Shown here: positions 1-9,131 of the stretch, one piece after another
How positions within the stretch are numbered: position 1 is the first letter of the stretch
Layout: each line of letters begins with the position of its first letter
NCBI RefSeq assembly: GCF_018613725.1
Contig: NZ_JAGGPS010000010.1
Coordinates: 101,493-165,492 of the forward strand
Direction of reading: 5' to 3'
DNA length: 64,000 bases
DNA from: Hymenobacter sp. ISL-91
Lineage (GTDB): Bacteria; Bacteroidota; Bacteroidia; Cytophagales; Hymenobacteraceae
Program-made: the position numbers and the translations under genes
Notes under the pieces: generated by a model
What the model was told of the DNA's origin: nothing
The model's database searches: none
What the model saw: only the letters and a program-made list of their open reading frames with translations

Positions 1-15
1 CCCCGCCCCTACACC
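1..15. repeat. Edge of GC-rich inverted repeat (right arm only)
   Basis: The first 15 bases are identical to positions 9117-9131, the end of the right arm of the 28-bp inverted repeat at 9033-9128. The window therefore seems to begin inside another copy of that repeat, just downstream of the malate synthase stop codon. Only this fragment is visible. Confidence 0.6.
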
Positions 16-34
16 GTTCTAACCTGCCGGCCTG

Positions 35-1666
<1,632 letters not shown>

Positions 1667-1710
1667 TGGAGTTACAGGAAACGATAGGAACGCTACCAGG
1701 GGCAGTGCAT

Positions 1711-1741
1711 CAAATGTAGTAAAGCGAATTTTATCAATCAA
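1711..1741 (-). promoter_or_regulatory. Bacteroidota-type promoter of aceB
   Basis: On the minus strand, TACATTTG (1711-1718) matches TAnnTTTG exactly. A TTG (1739-1741) lies 20 bp upstream, the expected spacing for the major Bacteroidota sigma factor. Initiation would fall near 1705, about 40 nt before the ATG at 1666. The match to family consensus is seen directly; activity is inferred. Confidence 0.65.
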
Positions 1742-1754
1742 GCGAATATTCGCT
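1723..1754. promoter_or_regulatory. Candidate operator between aceB and its regulator
   Basis: A perfect 14-bp palindrome, AGCGAATATTCGCT, spans 1741-1754. A direct copy of its half-site, AGCGAAT, lies at 1723-1729, 18 bp away and so on nearly the same DNA face. The palindrome touches the -33 element of the aceB promoter, so a bound protein could block or assist polymerase. The neighbouring RamB-like protein is the obvious candidate ligand; this is an inference. Confidence 0.5.
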
Positions 1755-1762
1755 AATTTTTA

Positions 1763-1788
1763 TTGGGCTCTCTAAAACCGTAGCTTTG
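1763..1788 (+). promoter_or_regulatory. Possible promoter of the RamB-like regulator
   Basis: TAGCTTTG at 1781-1788 matches the TAnnTTTG -7 box. The nearest TTG (1763-1765) is only 15 bp upstream, short of the usual 17-23, so the -33 part is weak. Transcription from here would leave about 145 nt of leader before the ATG at 1941. Confidence 0.35.
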
Positions 1789-1940
1789 CCGGCTTGGGGT
1801 AAAAGGAAAAGCCAAGGCAAAAAGCGGCTTGAGCCCAGGCAACTGGCCGGTTAGGAGTTGGTCTATAAGACCGGCGCCGGTGCTTTCGTCGGGCAGTTCC
1901 GGGCATTCGCCTCCCAACTCACCATTTCACCAGTGCATCT

Positions 1941-3428
1941 ATGCTGAGCCACGGCCAGGTTGTCCGCTTGATTTTTGGGCTAAAGCTGCGCGAATTGCGG
2001 CAGGAGCGGGGCCTCACGCCCGCCGAAATGGCCCGCGCCTGCGACGTGTCGGTGTCCTACCTCAACGAAATCGAGAAGGGCAAGAAGTACCCCAAGGCCG
2101 ATAAAATTCTGAGCCTCAGTAAGGTGCTGGGCGTGAGCTACGACCAGCTGGTGTCGCTGACGTTGAGCCGGCGGCTCGAACCCATTTCCGAGCTGCTGCA
2201 GTCGGATTTGCTCAAGGAGTTTCCGCTGGAGATGTTCGGGCTCGACCCGCTGCGCATCGTGGAGCTGATTGCCAACGCGCCGGCCAAGATGAACGCCTTC
2301 ATCAGCACGCTGTTTGAGATTGCGCGCAACTACGAAATGCGTCAGGAAAACTTCTTTCTGGCCGCGCTGCGCTCTTTTCAGGAGATGCACGACAACTACT
2401 TCGAGGAGCTGGAGCAGGACGCCCGCACCTTCGTGGTAGAGCACGGCCTGGCCGCCGCCGCACCCCTCGACCGCACCCAGCTGGAGCGGGTGCTCACCAC
2501 CCAGTACGGCTACACCCTCGACCGGGGCGGGCTGGCCGAGTATGCCCATCTGGGGCGGCTGCGGTCGGTATTTCAGCCCAAGTCGCGGCGGCTGCTGCTG
2601 CGCCAGGGCCTGAGCGGGGCCCAGGAGGGCTTCGTGCTGGGCCGCGAGCTGGCCTTCAACTACCTGGGCCTCAAAGACCGGCCTTACGTGAATGCGTCGT
2701 TTCCGGTGCGCTCGTTCGAGGAGGTACTCAATAACTTCAAGGCCTCGTACTTCGCCGGCGCGCTGCTCATGGATGAGGAAACGCTGGTGCGCGACCTGAC
2801 GGCCCTGTTCGCGGCTAAAACCTGGGAGCCGGCCGCGCTGCTGGCGCTGCTCACGCGCTACGACGTGTCGCCGGAGATGTTCATGCAGCGCATCACCAAC
2901 CTGCTGCCCCGCCATTTTGGGCTGCAGAGTCTGTTTTTCCTGCGCTTCGACCAGGCCAACGCCTCGGCCGACTACCGCCTGACCAAGGAGCTGCACCTCT
3001 CGCGCCTGCACAACCCCCACGGCAACGAGCTGCACGAGCATTACTGCCGCCGCTGGATTTCGGTGCGGCTGCTGGCCGAGCTGCGCCAGCAGCCGCTGGC
3101 CACCGGCGCGCCAGCCTACACGCTCGGGGCCCAACGCTCGCGCTACCCCAACGGCGACGAGTACCTGTGCCTGACGCTGGCGCGGGCCGGCACGGCCACC
3201 GAGCCCGCCGTGAGCGTAACCGTAGGCCTGCTCTGCGACGACACGCTCAGCCAGAAAATCCGCTTCGCCGCCGACCCCGCCATCATTCAAAAGGAGGTGA
3301 ACGAAACCTGCGAGCGATGCACCATTCCCGATTGCGAAGTGCGCGCCGCCGCCCCGCTCGAAGTGGAGCGCCGCCAGCGCCAGCAGGAGCTGGAAGCCGC
3401 CATTGCCGCGCTGGTGAACGAGGCGTAA
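1941..3428 (+). CDS. XRE-family regulator of RamB/ScfR type
   Basis: Predicted DNA-binding regulator of acetate or short-chain fatty-acid metabolism. Residues about 13-70 form an XRE helix-turn-helix with the typical SVSYLNEIEKGKKYPKADKI stretch. The middle region resembles the ImmA/IrrE-like domain (DUF955) of this class but lacks an HExxH motif (LGRELAFNYLG occupies the expected place), so it is probably a sensor rather than a protease. The C-terminal part, with CERCTIPDCEVRAAAP, fits the DUF2083 family. In Actinobacteria, RamB-type proteins of this architecture control aceA and aceB, and here the gene is divergent from aceB. The effector is unknown; acyl-CoA or acetate-derived signals are an inference. 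Its 495 residues are close to the family length. Confidence 0.85.
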   Translation: MLSHGQVVRLIFGLKLRELRQERGLTPAEMARACDVSVSYLNEIEKGKKYPKADKILSLSKVLGVSYDQLVSLTLSRRLEPISELLQSDLLKEFPLEMFGLDPLRIVELIANAPAKMNAFISTLFEIARNYEMRQENFFLAALRSFQEMHDNYFEELEQDARTFVVEHGLAAAAPLDRTQLERVLTTQYGYTLDRGGLAEYAHLGRLRSVFQPKSRRLLLRQGLSGAQEGFVLGRELAFNYLGLKDRPYVNASFPVRSFEEVLNNFKASYFAGALLMDEETLVRDLTALFAAKTWEPAALLALLTRYDVSPEMFMQRITNLLPRHFGLQSLFFLRFDQANASADYRLTKELHLSRLHNPHGNELHEHYCRRWISVRLLAELRQQPLATGAPAYTLGAQRSRYPNGDEYLCLTLARAGTATEPAVSVTVGLLCDDTLSQKIRFAADPAIIQKEVNETCERCTIPDCEVRAAAPLEVERRQRQQELEAAIAALVNEA

Positions 3429-3746
3429 ACGGCCAGCCTCGTTCAGCTGGTAAGCAATGGTGATGGGTGGCTGCTTGGGAAGCTCAGGTGTAGAGCAGGA
3501 TTGCGCTATTATCAGTCGGGGGATGAAGCTGTTAAGCTGGAAAAAGCCGGTTTGGAGGGCCTAAAAGAAGCAAACGAGTTCAACGAGGGAGATGCGCCAT
3601 TGGTCGCGGATGGAGGGGGTTCTGTCGAAAATCTGTAGGAGCCGGCGGCGCGGTAGGGTAATATTGTATTGGCAAAATGATAAATACGGATTTTTATCTG
3701 CCGGTTCCTGCCCCTGTACGCTCCAATCACCCCACATTTCTTTCTT
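3429..3746. other. 318-bp intergenic region without a recognised gene
   Basis: The first half remains GC-rich and the last 100 bp are AT-richer (around 3658-3700), which fits a promoter for the gene at 3747. No clear TAnnTTTG box with spaced TTG was found. A minus-strand reading frame crosses it, but its composition and overlap with the 3747 gene argue against coding. Confidence 0.4.
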
Positions 3747-4442
3747 ATGCCCCTAACCACGCACCCCTTCCACCCGGCCACCGGCGAACTGTTGGCTACC
3801 CACCGCGACGCCTACCTGCGCGGCGACTTATCGGGTAAGAACACCGAGCTGGTCGATGCTTACCTGCAGGCCAACCCCGCGTATGGTGATGCCGCTTTCC
3901 AGCGCTACTACACCCTGAAGCAGCAAGGCCATCAGGTGCGGCCGGTAGGCTGGCTGCAGCACCAGTTCGAGCTGATCCGGACCGAGCCGGCCCGGTTCCG
4001 CAAGCGCGCCGGCAGCATTGCCATGGTGGGCCTGCTGATTGGCGGCGCCGTGTTTGCCGGTACCAATCTGCCTACCGAAAACCTGCCGACCGACAACCTG
4101 CCCACCGAGTCCCCGGTAGCCCTCGAGGCGGCCGGGGCGCCGGCCGAAGCCGAAGTGGCCGCCGCGGCCTTTACCACCATCCGGGGCCGCATTCTGGATG
4201 AGAACGGCCGGCCGCTGGTTGGCGCCACCGTGCTCGACAAGCTGAATAAGCGTGGCGTGAGCACCGATGCCAACGGCAACTACACGCTCCTGATTCCGGC
4301 CAATCGCGCTTCGCAGCTGCAGTACGGCTACGGCGGCTACAGCGAGGAGGAAGTGGCCGTGCGCGGCCGCGCTTCCACCCACAACGTAACGCTGCTGCCG
4401 CGCGCCAAAGAGCAGGCCAAGCGCCGCTGGTGGCTTTTCTAA
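3747..4442 (+). CDS. Single-pass membrane protein with carboxypeptidase-regulatory-like domain
   Basis: 231 residues. An N-terminal region of about 85 residues without a signal peptide is followed by one hydrophobic segment (IAMVGLLIGGAVFAG, about residues 91-106). Then come three copies of a five-residue unit (NLPTE, NLPTD, NLPTE), an Ala/Glu-rich linker and a C-terminal domain starting TTIRGRILDENGRPLVGATV. That last part is typical of the carboxypeptidase D regulatory-like (CarboxypepD_reg) fold common in Bacteroidota surface proteins. The topology, with a cytoplasmic N-terminus and an outside beta-sandwich, superficially resembles anti-sigma factors, but no sigma factor lies nearby. Function not known. 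Confidence 0.7.
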   Translation: MPLTTHPFHPATGELLATHRDAYLRGDLSGKNTELVDAYLQANPAYGDAAFQRYYTLKQQGHQVRPVGWLQHQFELIRTEPARFRKRAGSIAMVGLLIGGAVFAGTNLPTENLPTDNLPTESPVALEAAGAPAEAEVAAAAFTTIRGRILDENGRPLVGATVLDKLNKRGVSTDANGNYTLLIPANRASQLQYGYGGYSEEEVAVRGRASTHNVTLLPRAKEQAKRRWWLF

Positions 4443-4511
4443 GGCTGCCCGCCTAAGTTGTTGGGCCCGCCACGGGCGGGCCCGGCGGCTCTTCTCACTT
4501 GCTTGCTTTTC

Positions 4512-4934
4512 ATGAATTTTCCGTTTTTCAACCGGCTGCAGGTCAAGAAAATCACCGTTGCCACCACCGATGAAGCCGGCCAGCGGGCGCGCACCATTCT
4601 GGAAAGCCTGCTGCGCGAACTGCCCGAGCTGCTGCTCAGCTGCGTGGTAGAGGTGCAATCGGGAAAACTGATTGCCTCTTACACTGCGCACAGCAACTAC
4701 AACCCCAACCACGTCAGCCTGCGCTACGCCCGGGTTTTCCGGGCGGCGCAGGCGGCGCTGGCCACCCGGGCCTGGCCCGGCGGCCCCCTAACCGATATTT
4801 CGGTACTGCTCGACGAACAGCTGCACCTGCTGTGCCCGCTCGACAACGGCCAGCGCTACTGCCTGCTGGTAGTGAACACCGCCGATACGAACCTGGCCCT
4901 GGCCAAGGATATTCTGCGGCGGAGCACGGAGTAG
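4512..4934 (+). CDS. Roadblock/LC7-like protein (first of pair)
   Basis: 140 residues, soluble, no signal peptide. The C-terminal half, with DEQLHLLCPLDNGQRYCLLV and NTADTNLALAKDIL, aligns with the next gene and has the beta-alpha pattern of roadblock/LC7 domains, small dimeric proteins that often act on Ras-like GTPases (for example MglB on MglA). A longer frame starts at 4458, but the ATG at 4512 (MNFPFFNRL) gives a protein matching its neighbour. No GTPase gene is in the window, so the partner is unknown. The domain assignment is by pattern only. Confidence 0.65.
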   Translation: MNFPFFNRLQVKKITVATTDEAGQRARTILESLLRELPELLLSCVVEVQSGKLIASYTAHSNYNPNHVSLRYARVFRAAQAALATRAWPGGPLTDISVLLDEQLHLLCPLDNGQRYCLLVVNTADTNLALAKDILRRSTE

Positions 4935-4980
4935 GCTCCACTTTTTTAACTCAACTTTTTTCTCTTTTATTACCATCTCA

Positions 4981-5343
4981 ATGTCAACTCCCAAAGACAC
5001 CGTTAAGGGCATCATGGAAGAACTGCCCACACTGCTAGCTGTGGCCGTTGTAGAAACCGAAACGGGTATGCCCCTGGCCTCACACGCCAATATTGCTGAT
5101 TTCGACATCGAAACGGCCGCCGCCTACAACACCGAAGTGGTAAAGGCCAAACTCAAAGCCATTCAGGCCCTTAAGCTGAACCAGACGTTGCAGGACATCC
5201 TGCTTACCCTCACCGACCAGCTGCACCTGCTGAAGCTTTCGCCTAGCGGCGACAAGTTCATCTATCTGGCCGTGAACTCGCGCGACACCAACCTGGCCCA
5301 GGCCCGCCAGATTATGAAGGCCCACTCGGCTTCGCTCAACTAA
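4981..5343 (+). CDS. Roadblock/LC7-like protein (second of pair)
   Basis: 120 residues, cytoplasmic. Shares with the preceding protein the stretch around TDQLHLLKLSPSGDKFIYLA and the near-identical DTNLAQARQI, so the two look like a tandem duplication that diverged. The N-terminal part (MEELPTLLAVAVVETETGMP) has the form of a roadblock first strand-turn-strand, a scaffold for regulating small GTPases or forming filaments. Spacing to the first gene is 46 bp with no terminator, so they are likely co-transcribed. A good terminator follows. Partner and process unknown. Confidence 0.72.
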   Translation: MSTPKDTVKGIMEELPTLLAVAVVETETGMPLASHANIADFDIETAAAYNTEVVKAKLKAIQALKLNQTLQDILLTLTDQLHLLKLSPSGDKFIYLAVNSRDTNLAQARQIMKAHSASLN

Positions 5344-5368
5344 GCACGCCAACTGCTGCAAAGTCTGA

Positions 5369-5405
5369 AAGTCCTGCCGCCCTCCGGGGTAGCAGGACTT
5401 CTTTG
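5369..5405 (+). terminator. Rho-independent terminator after the roadblock pair
   Basis: A perfect 9-bp stem AAGTCCTGC (5369-5377) pairs with GCAGGACTT (5392-5400) and is followed by CTTTGTT. It lies 26 bp after the stop of the second roadblock gene. Confidence 0.75.
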
Positions 5406-5436
5406 TTGATTGGCCAGTGGCGCCGGCCTGCGCCAA

Positions 5437-6522
5437 ATGCTGTTTCTTTGCAGAACGATTTTGCTTGTTCACCTTCTGATTATCGTTTTGCGCAGATTCT
5501 GGCTTGTTTTCCTACTGACACTCGGCCTGCTCATTCTGGCGGGGTTGGGGGCGGCTTGGTGGCTGCTGCAGCGGCCCAACGTGCGCGAATCGGCCTTCGG
5601 GCCGGCCTACCTGTACATTGGCACGGGCACGGGCTACGGGGCGGTGCTCGATTCGCTGCGCAAATACGAGTTGCTGCGCGATGAGAGCACGTTTGACCGG
5701 GTGGCGCGCTGGCAGAATTACCCGCAGCAGGTGCGCCCCGGCCGCTACCAGCTGCGGCCCGGCATGGGCAACCGGGCGCTGGTAGAAATGCTGGCCCGCG
5801 GCGAGCAGGACACGGTGGCTTTCACGCTGAACGCCTTCAAATACAAGCCCCAACTAGCCCGGCAGCTGGCGCGGGCCTTCGAGGCCGATTCGGTAAGCCT
5901 GCGCCGCTTGCTGAACGACAACGCCTATTTGCAGCGCCGCTACCAGCTCGACACCACCACCATCCTCACGCTGTTTCTGCCCGGGCCCTACCGCCTGCTC
6001 TGGAACTCCTCGGCCCCGCAGCTGCTCGACTCGGCCGCCGCCACCCACGCCCGGTTCTGGACGCCCGAGCGCCGCCGCCGGGCCGATTCGCTGGGCCTTT
6101 CGCCCACCCAGGTGCACGTACTGGCCAGCATCGTGCAGCGCGAAACCGCTAAGCCCACCGACAAACCCATCATTGCCGGAGCCTACCTCAACCGCCTGCG
6201 CACCAACATGCGCCTGCAGGCCGACCCCACGCTGCTCTGGGCCATCGGCAACTTCGGGGTGAAGCGCGTGCTGAACAAGGACAAGCTGGTGGATTCGCCC
6301 TACAACACCTACCGGCACAAGGGCCTGCCGCCCGGCCCCATCACCTCCGCCAACCGCCAGAGCCTCGACGCCGTGCTGCGCCCCACGCGCCACAAGTTCG
6401 TGTTCTTCGTTGCCCGCCCCGACGGCAGCGGCTTCTCCGACTTCGCCGTAACCTACGCCGAACACCTCCAAAACGCCCGCCGCTACCAGCGCCGCCTCGA
6501 TAGTTTAGGGGTGAAACGTTGA
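5437..6522 (+). CDS. mltG: Endolytic murein transglycosylase MltG
   Basis: Cleaves nascent peptidoglycan glycan strands at the outer face of the inner membrane. One N-terminal membrane segment is followed by a periplasmic YceG-like domain. The catalytic-site motif LASIVQRETAKPTDK holds the conserved glutamate (about residue 236 from this start), followed by AGAYLNRLRTNMRLQADPT and the conserved SPYNTYRHKGLPPGPI. The frame is open from a TTG at 5410, but the ATG at 5437 is the first usual start. The 361 residues fit the family. Its last 40 bp overlap the convergent membrane gene ending at 6483. Confidence 0.93.
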   Translation: MLFLCRTILLVHLLIIVLRRFWLVFLLTLGLLILAGLGAAWWLLQRPNVRESAFGPAYLYIGTGTGYGAVLDSLRKYELLRDESTFDRVARWQNYPQQVRPGRYQLRPGMGNRALVEMLARGEQDTVAFTLNAFKYKPQLARQLARAFEADSVSLRRLLNDNAYLQRRYQLDTTTILTLFLPGPYRLLWNSSAPQLLDSAAATHARFWTPERRRRADSLGLSPTQVHVLASIVQRETAKPTDKPIIAGAYLNRLRTNMRLQADPTLLWAIGNFGVKRVLNKDKLVDSPYNTYRHKGLPPGPITSANRQSLDAVLRPTRHKFVFFVARPDGSGFSDFAVTYAEHLQNARRYQRRLDSLGVKR

Positions 6523-8102
6523 AAGAGTAATCCGGCGAATTCGGGTTTCGGCACGACGTCGTGCCGGAACTGCATATGTTCATTTCCCACCTCATATACC
6601 CGCAGCTGGGCCGAATCCTGGCGGGCTTGCTGCTGTAGGTGCAGGGTTTGCTGGTAGCTGAGGCCGGTGTATTCAGAGTGCTCCAGAAAGAGCAGGGGCG
6701 AGGTGAGGGCCGGCTCGGGCCAGGCAGCCAGCGGCTTTTGGCGGCGCAGCGAGTCGAACTGTTGCACGTTGGTTACGCGCCAATAGGCATCGAGCAGCAC
6801 GTAGCGGTAGCCCTGGCGGGCCAGCATGGGAAGGCGTTTTTCGTCTACTACTGAGCGCACGGTATCCGTATGAAAGGGCGCCAGCGCCAGGCCCACGGTG
6901 CTGGCCACGGGGCCGCCGCCGTGGTGGGCGGCCAGCCACGCGGCCACGGCCGGGTAGCTGGTGGGGCGGGCGTAGGCATACACTTCGCGCTGAAGCCGGT
7001 AGAGGTTGCCGGCCAGCGCGGCCAGTAGCAGCGCGGCCAGCGCCGGGGCCGGCAATTGCCGGCCGCGCCAGGGCCGTGCCAGTAGCAGCAGCCCTAGTGC
7101 GTACCACAGCCCGTAGGCCCACAGCAACCCCCGCGGCGCCTTCAGCAGCAACGACATGCCCGCCAGCAGGCACCAGCCCCAGGCGGCCAGGTATAGCTCG
7201 AAGGGCAGCGGCCGGCCCCGGCCAAGACGGCCCGTTTGCCACTGCCGCCCCAGCAGTACCAGCGGCCCCAGCAACCCCATCCACACCAGCCACGACTCGA
7301 AATCGAGCAGGAAACGGAAGTAGTACAGCAAATCGAGGTGCAGTGTGGCGGTGCGGCCGGCGGCATTGGCGGCCCCCGGAAACAGCACGCTGTAGAATAC
7401 GCCCAGCCAGGCATACCAGCGCAGGCCCACCAGCCAGCCCACTGTGCTCAATACCACGAAAGGTGCGGCCAGCAGCAGGCCCACGCGCCACCAGTGGCCC
7501 CGCTGCAGCAGCAGCCCATCGGCCTGGTACCACTCCAGCACGGCCAGAATGGGGAGCGTGAGCAGGAATTTATAGTTGAAGCTCAGGCCCAGCAGCAACC
7601 AAACGGTGGCCCGATAGAGGGTGGGGGAGCCCGGCTGCCGGAGCCGTTGGTAGTAAGCGGCCAGCAGCCCAGCGAAGCACAGCAGGCTGCCGGCACTCAT
7701 GGTAAAGTCGCGGCCGCCGTAGGTGAGGAAGGTGGCCGTGCCCATGAGCAGCGTGAGCAGCCCGGTTTGCCAGCCCGGCAGCCGGGTTTCGCGGGTTACA
7801 AAGGCCGCCAGCAACCCCACGGCCGCCAGCGCCAGCAGCGCATTGAGCACCAGAAACACCCGATAATCGGACGTGACCCAGGCCACCGGCGCGTAGAGCA
7901 GCATAAACAGCGGGCTACCGTGCCGGAACAGGTGGCGCAGGTTGCCGGTTGCCACTTCCTGCACAATCTGCCAGTTGCGCACCGAATCGAAATCAGGCAG
8001 CGCGCCCTCGCTGAGGCCATACAGGCGCACCGGCACCAGCAGCAGCAGCGCCAGACCGAGGTAGTACGATTGTGGCCGTGAGCAGGCGAGCGGGCTGTTC
8101 AA
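6483..8102 (-). CDS. Multi-pass membrane protein, GT39/GT-C-like
   Basis: About 539 residues with around nine to eleven hydrophobic segments up to roughly residue 360, then a soluble C-terminal part of about 170 residues. A short acidic motif soon after the first membrane segment (GALPDFDSVRNW) resembles the catalytic loop of GT-C glycosyltransferases of the GT39/PMT superfamily, which use lipid-linked sugars at the membrane exterior. No more specific assignment is possible. The frame has no ATG near its N-terminus; the TTG at 8102 is the longest start, and the true one may lie a little downstream. The 3' end overlaps mltG by 40 bp in convergent orientation. Confidence 0.6.
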   Translation of the reverse strand: MNSPLACSRPQSYYLGLALLLLVPVRLYGLSEGALPDFDSVRNWQIVQEVATGNLRHLFRHGSPLFMLLYAPVAWVTSDYRVFLVLNALLALAAVGLLAAFVTRETRLPGWQTGLLTLLMGTATFLTYGGRDFTMSAGSLLCFAGLLAAYYQRLRQPGSPTLYRATVWLLLGLSFNYKFLLTLPILAVLEWYQADGLLLQRGHWWRVGLLLAAPFVVLSTVGWLVGLRWYAWLGVFYSVLFPGAANAAGRTATLHLDLLYYFRFLLDFESWLVWMGLLGPLVLLGRQWQTGRLGRGRPLPFELYLAAWGWCLLAGMSLLLKAPRGLLWAYGLWYALGLLLLARPWRGRQLPAPALAALLLAALAGNLYRLQREVYAYARPTSYPAVAAWLAAHHGGGPVASTVGLALAPFHTDTVRSVVDEKRLPMLARQGYRYVLLDAYWRVTNVQQFDSLRRQKPLAAWPEPALTSPLLFLEHSEYTGLSYQQTLHLQQQARQDSAQLRVYEVGNEHMQFRHDVVPKPEFAGLLFQRFTPKLSRRRW

Positions 8103-8135
8103 GAGGTGGTAGTTGGAGCGGGAGAAACCGAGCTA

Positions 8136-8180
8136 GCAAAGAACGTGATTCTTCGCTGCGCTCTGAATGACGTTCTTTGC
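8136..8180. repeat. Partial copy of the GTCATTC-type palindromic repeat
   Basis: GCAAAGAACG (8136-8145) pairs with CGTTCTTTGC (8171-8180). The inside, GATTCTTCGCTGCGCTCTG followed by AATGACG, matches one arm of the larger palindromes at 11311-11421 and 56940-57041. It sits between the divergent starts of the membrane gene (8102) and dtd (8215). Confidence 0.75.
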
Positions 8181-8214
8181 GGCTTCACCATCTAGCTACC
8201 TCACACCTCACATT

Positions 8215-8655
8215 ATGCGTCTTGTACTCCAGCGCGTCCGCCATGCCCGGGTTACCGTGGAGGGCCGTGTTACCGGCCAGATTGGCCCCGGCCTGCTGGT
8301 GCTGGCCGGCTTCGCGCCCGATGATGATGCCGCCATTCTCGATCGGCTGGCCCGTAAAATGGTGCAGCTGCGCATCTTCGCCGACGACGAAGGAAAGATG
8401 AACCGCTCGGTGCAGGATGTGGGCGGTGAGGTGCTGGTAGTAAGCCAGTTTACGCTGCTGGCCGACGCCCGCAAGGGCAACCGGCCCAGCTATGCCGGGG
8501 CCGCGCCACCGCCGCTGGCCGTGCCACTCTACGAGCAGTTTGTGCAGGTAGTAGCCGGGCTGCTGGGCCGGCCCGTAGCCACCGGCGAGTTCGGGGCCGA
8601 TATGCAGGTAGAGCTGCTCAACGATGGCCCGGTAACCATTGTACTCGACAGCTAG
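8215..8655 (+). CDS. dtd: D-aminoacyl-tRNA deacylase
   Basis: Hydrolyses D-aminoacyl-tRNAs (and Gly-tRNA-Ala), a translational proofreading enzyme. 146 residues from the ATG at 8215, the usual length; the longer frame from 8167 adds residues not found in the family. N-terminal [17 protein letters not shown], the SQFTL motif (residues 77-81) and the Gly-cisPro motif NDGPVT (136-141) are all present. It is followed 43 bp later by the MazG-like gene in the same direction, so the two probably share a transcript. Confidence 0.97.
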   Translation: MRLVLQRVRHARVTVEGRVTGQIGPGLLVLAGFAPDDDAAILDRLARKMVQLRIFADDEGKMNRSVQDVGGEVLVVSQFTLLADARKGNRPSYAGAAPPPLAVPLYEQFVQVVAGLLGRPVATGEFGADMQVELLNDGPVTIVLDS

Positions 8656-8698
8656 CACTGCTCACTTTCCCATCAGCACCTCTCAAAATGCCTCATTC

Positions 8699-9025
8699 AT
8701 GACTATCGAAGAAGCCCAGCAAACCGTGGATGCGTGGATTAAAACCACCGGCGTCCGGTATTTCAATGAGCTGACCAACATGGCCATGCTCACGGAGGAG
8801 GTGGGCGAGGTGGCCCGCATCATTGCCCGGCAGTACGGCGAACAGTCGTTCAAGGAATCGGACAAAGACAAGGAGCTGGCCGACGAACTGGCCGACGTGC
8901 TGTTCGTCGTTATCTGCCTGGCCAACCAGACCGGCATCGACCTCACCGATGCCCTGAACCGCAACCTGGCCAAGAAAACCCAGCGCGACGCCACGCGGCA
9001 CAAGAACAACGACAAGCTGAAGTAA
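8699..9025 (+). CDS. MazG-like nucleotide pyrophosphohydrolase
   Basis: 108 residues, single-domain member of the all-alpha NTP pyrophosphohydrolase superfamily, which converts (often non-canonical) NTPs or dNTPs to monophosphates. The metal-binding pattern is visible as LTEEVGEVARI and ELADELADVLFVVICLAN (ExxE...ExxD). The ATG at 8699 (MTIEEAQQTV) is chosen over the longer frame from 8639, which would overlap dtd. It sits directly downstream of dtd, so both gene products deal with wrong building blocks, though a functional link is only suggested. Confidence 0.88.
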   Translation: MTIEEAQQTVDAWIKTTGVRYFNELTNMAMLTEEVGEVARIIARQYGEQSFKESDKDKELADELADVLFVVICLANQTGIDLTDALNRNLAKKTQRDATRHKNNDKLK

Positions 9026-9032
9026 GCACGAC

Positions 9033-9128
9033 GTAGGGGCGGGGCTTGTCCCCGCCCGCCATTTGCGCCGTTTTAACGGTAATCATTCAACGGCCCGAAC
9101 GGCGGGCGGGGACAAGCCCCGCCCCTAC
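9033..9128. repeat. GC-rich 28-bp inverted repeat
   Basis: Two perfect 28-bp arms (9033-9060 and 9101-9128), beginning GTAGGGGCGGGGCTTGTC, face each other across a 40-bp centre. The element lies between two convergent genes (MazG-like and RNase D) and may act as a two-way terminator. The window's first bases are part of another copy. No coding capacity; it resembles a REP or small non-autonomous element. Confidence 0.85.
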
Positions 9129-9131
9129 ACC

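Noticed and set aside
1980-3290. 436-codon minus-strand frame opposite the RamB-like regulator
   Set aside because: High-GC shadow frame without family features; the plus-strand protein has clear domains.
3512-3781. 89-codon minus-strand frame across the gap before 3747
   Set aside because: Overlaps the start of the real gene, has no motif, and crosses an AT-rich probable promoter.
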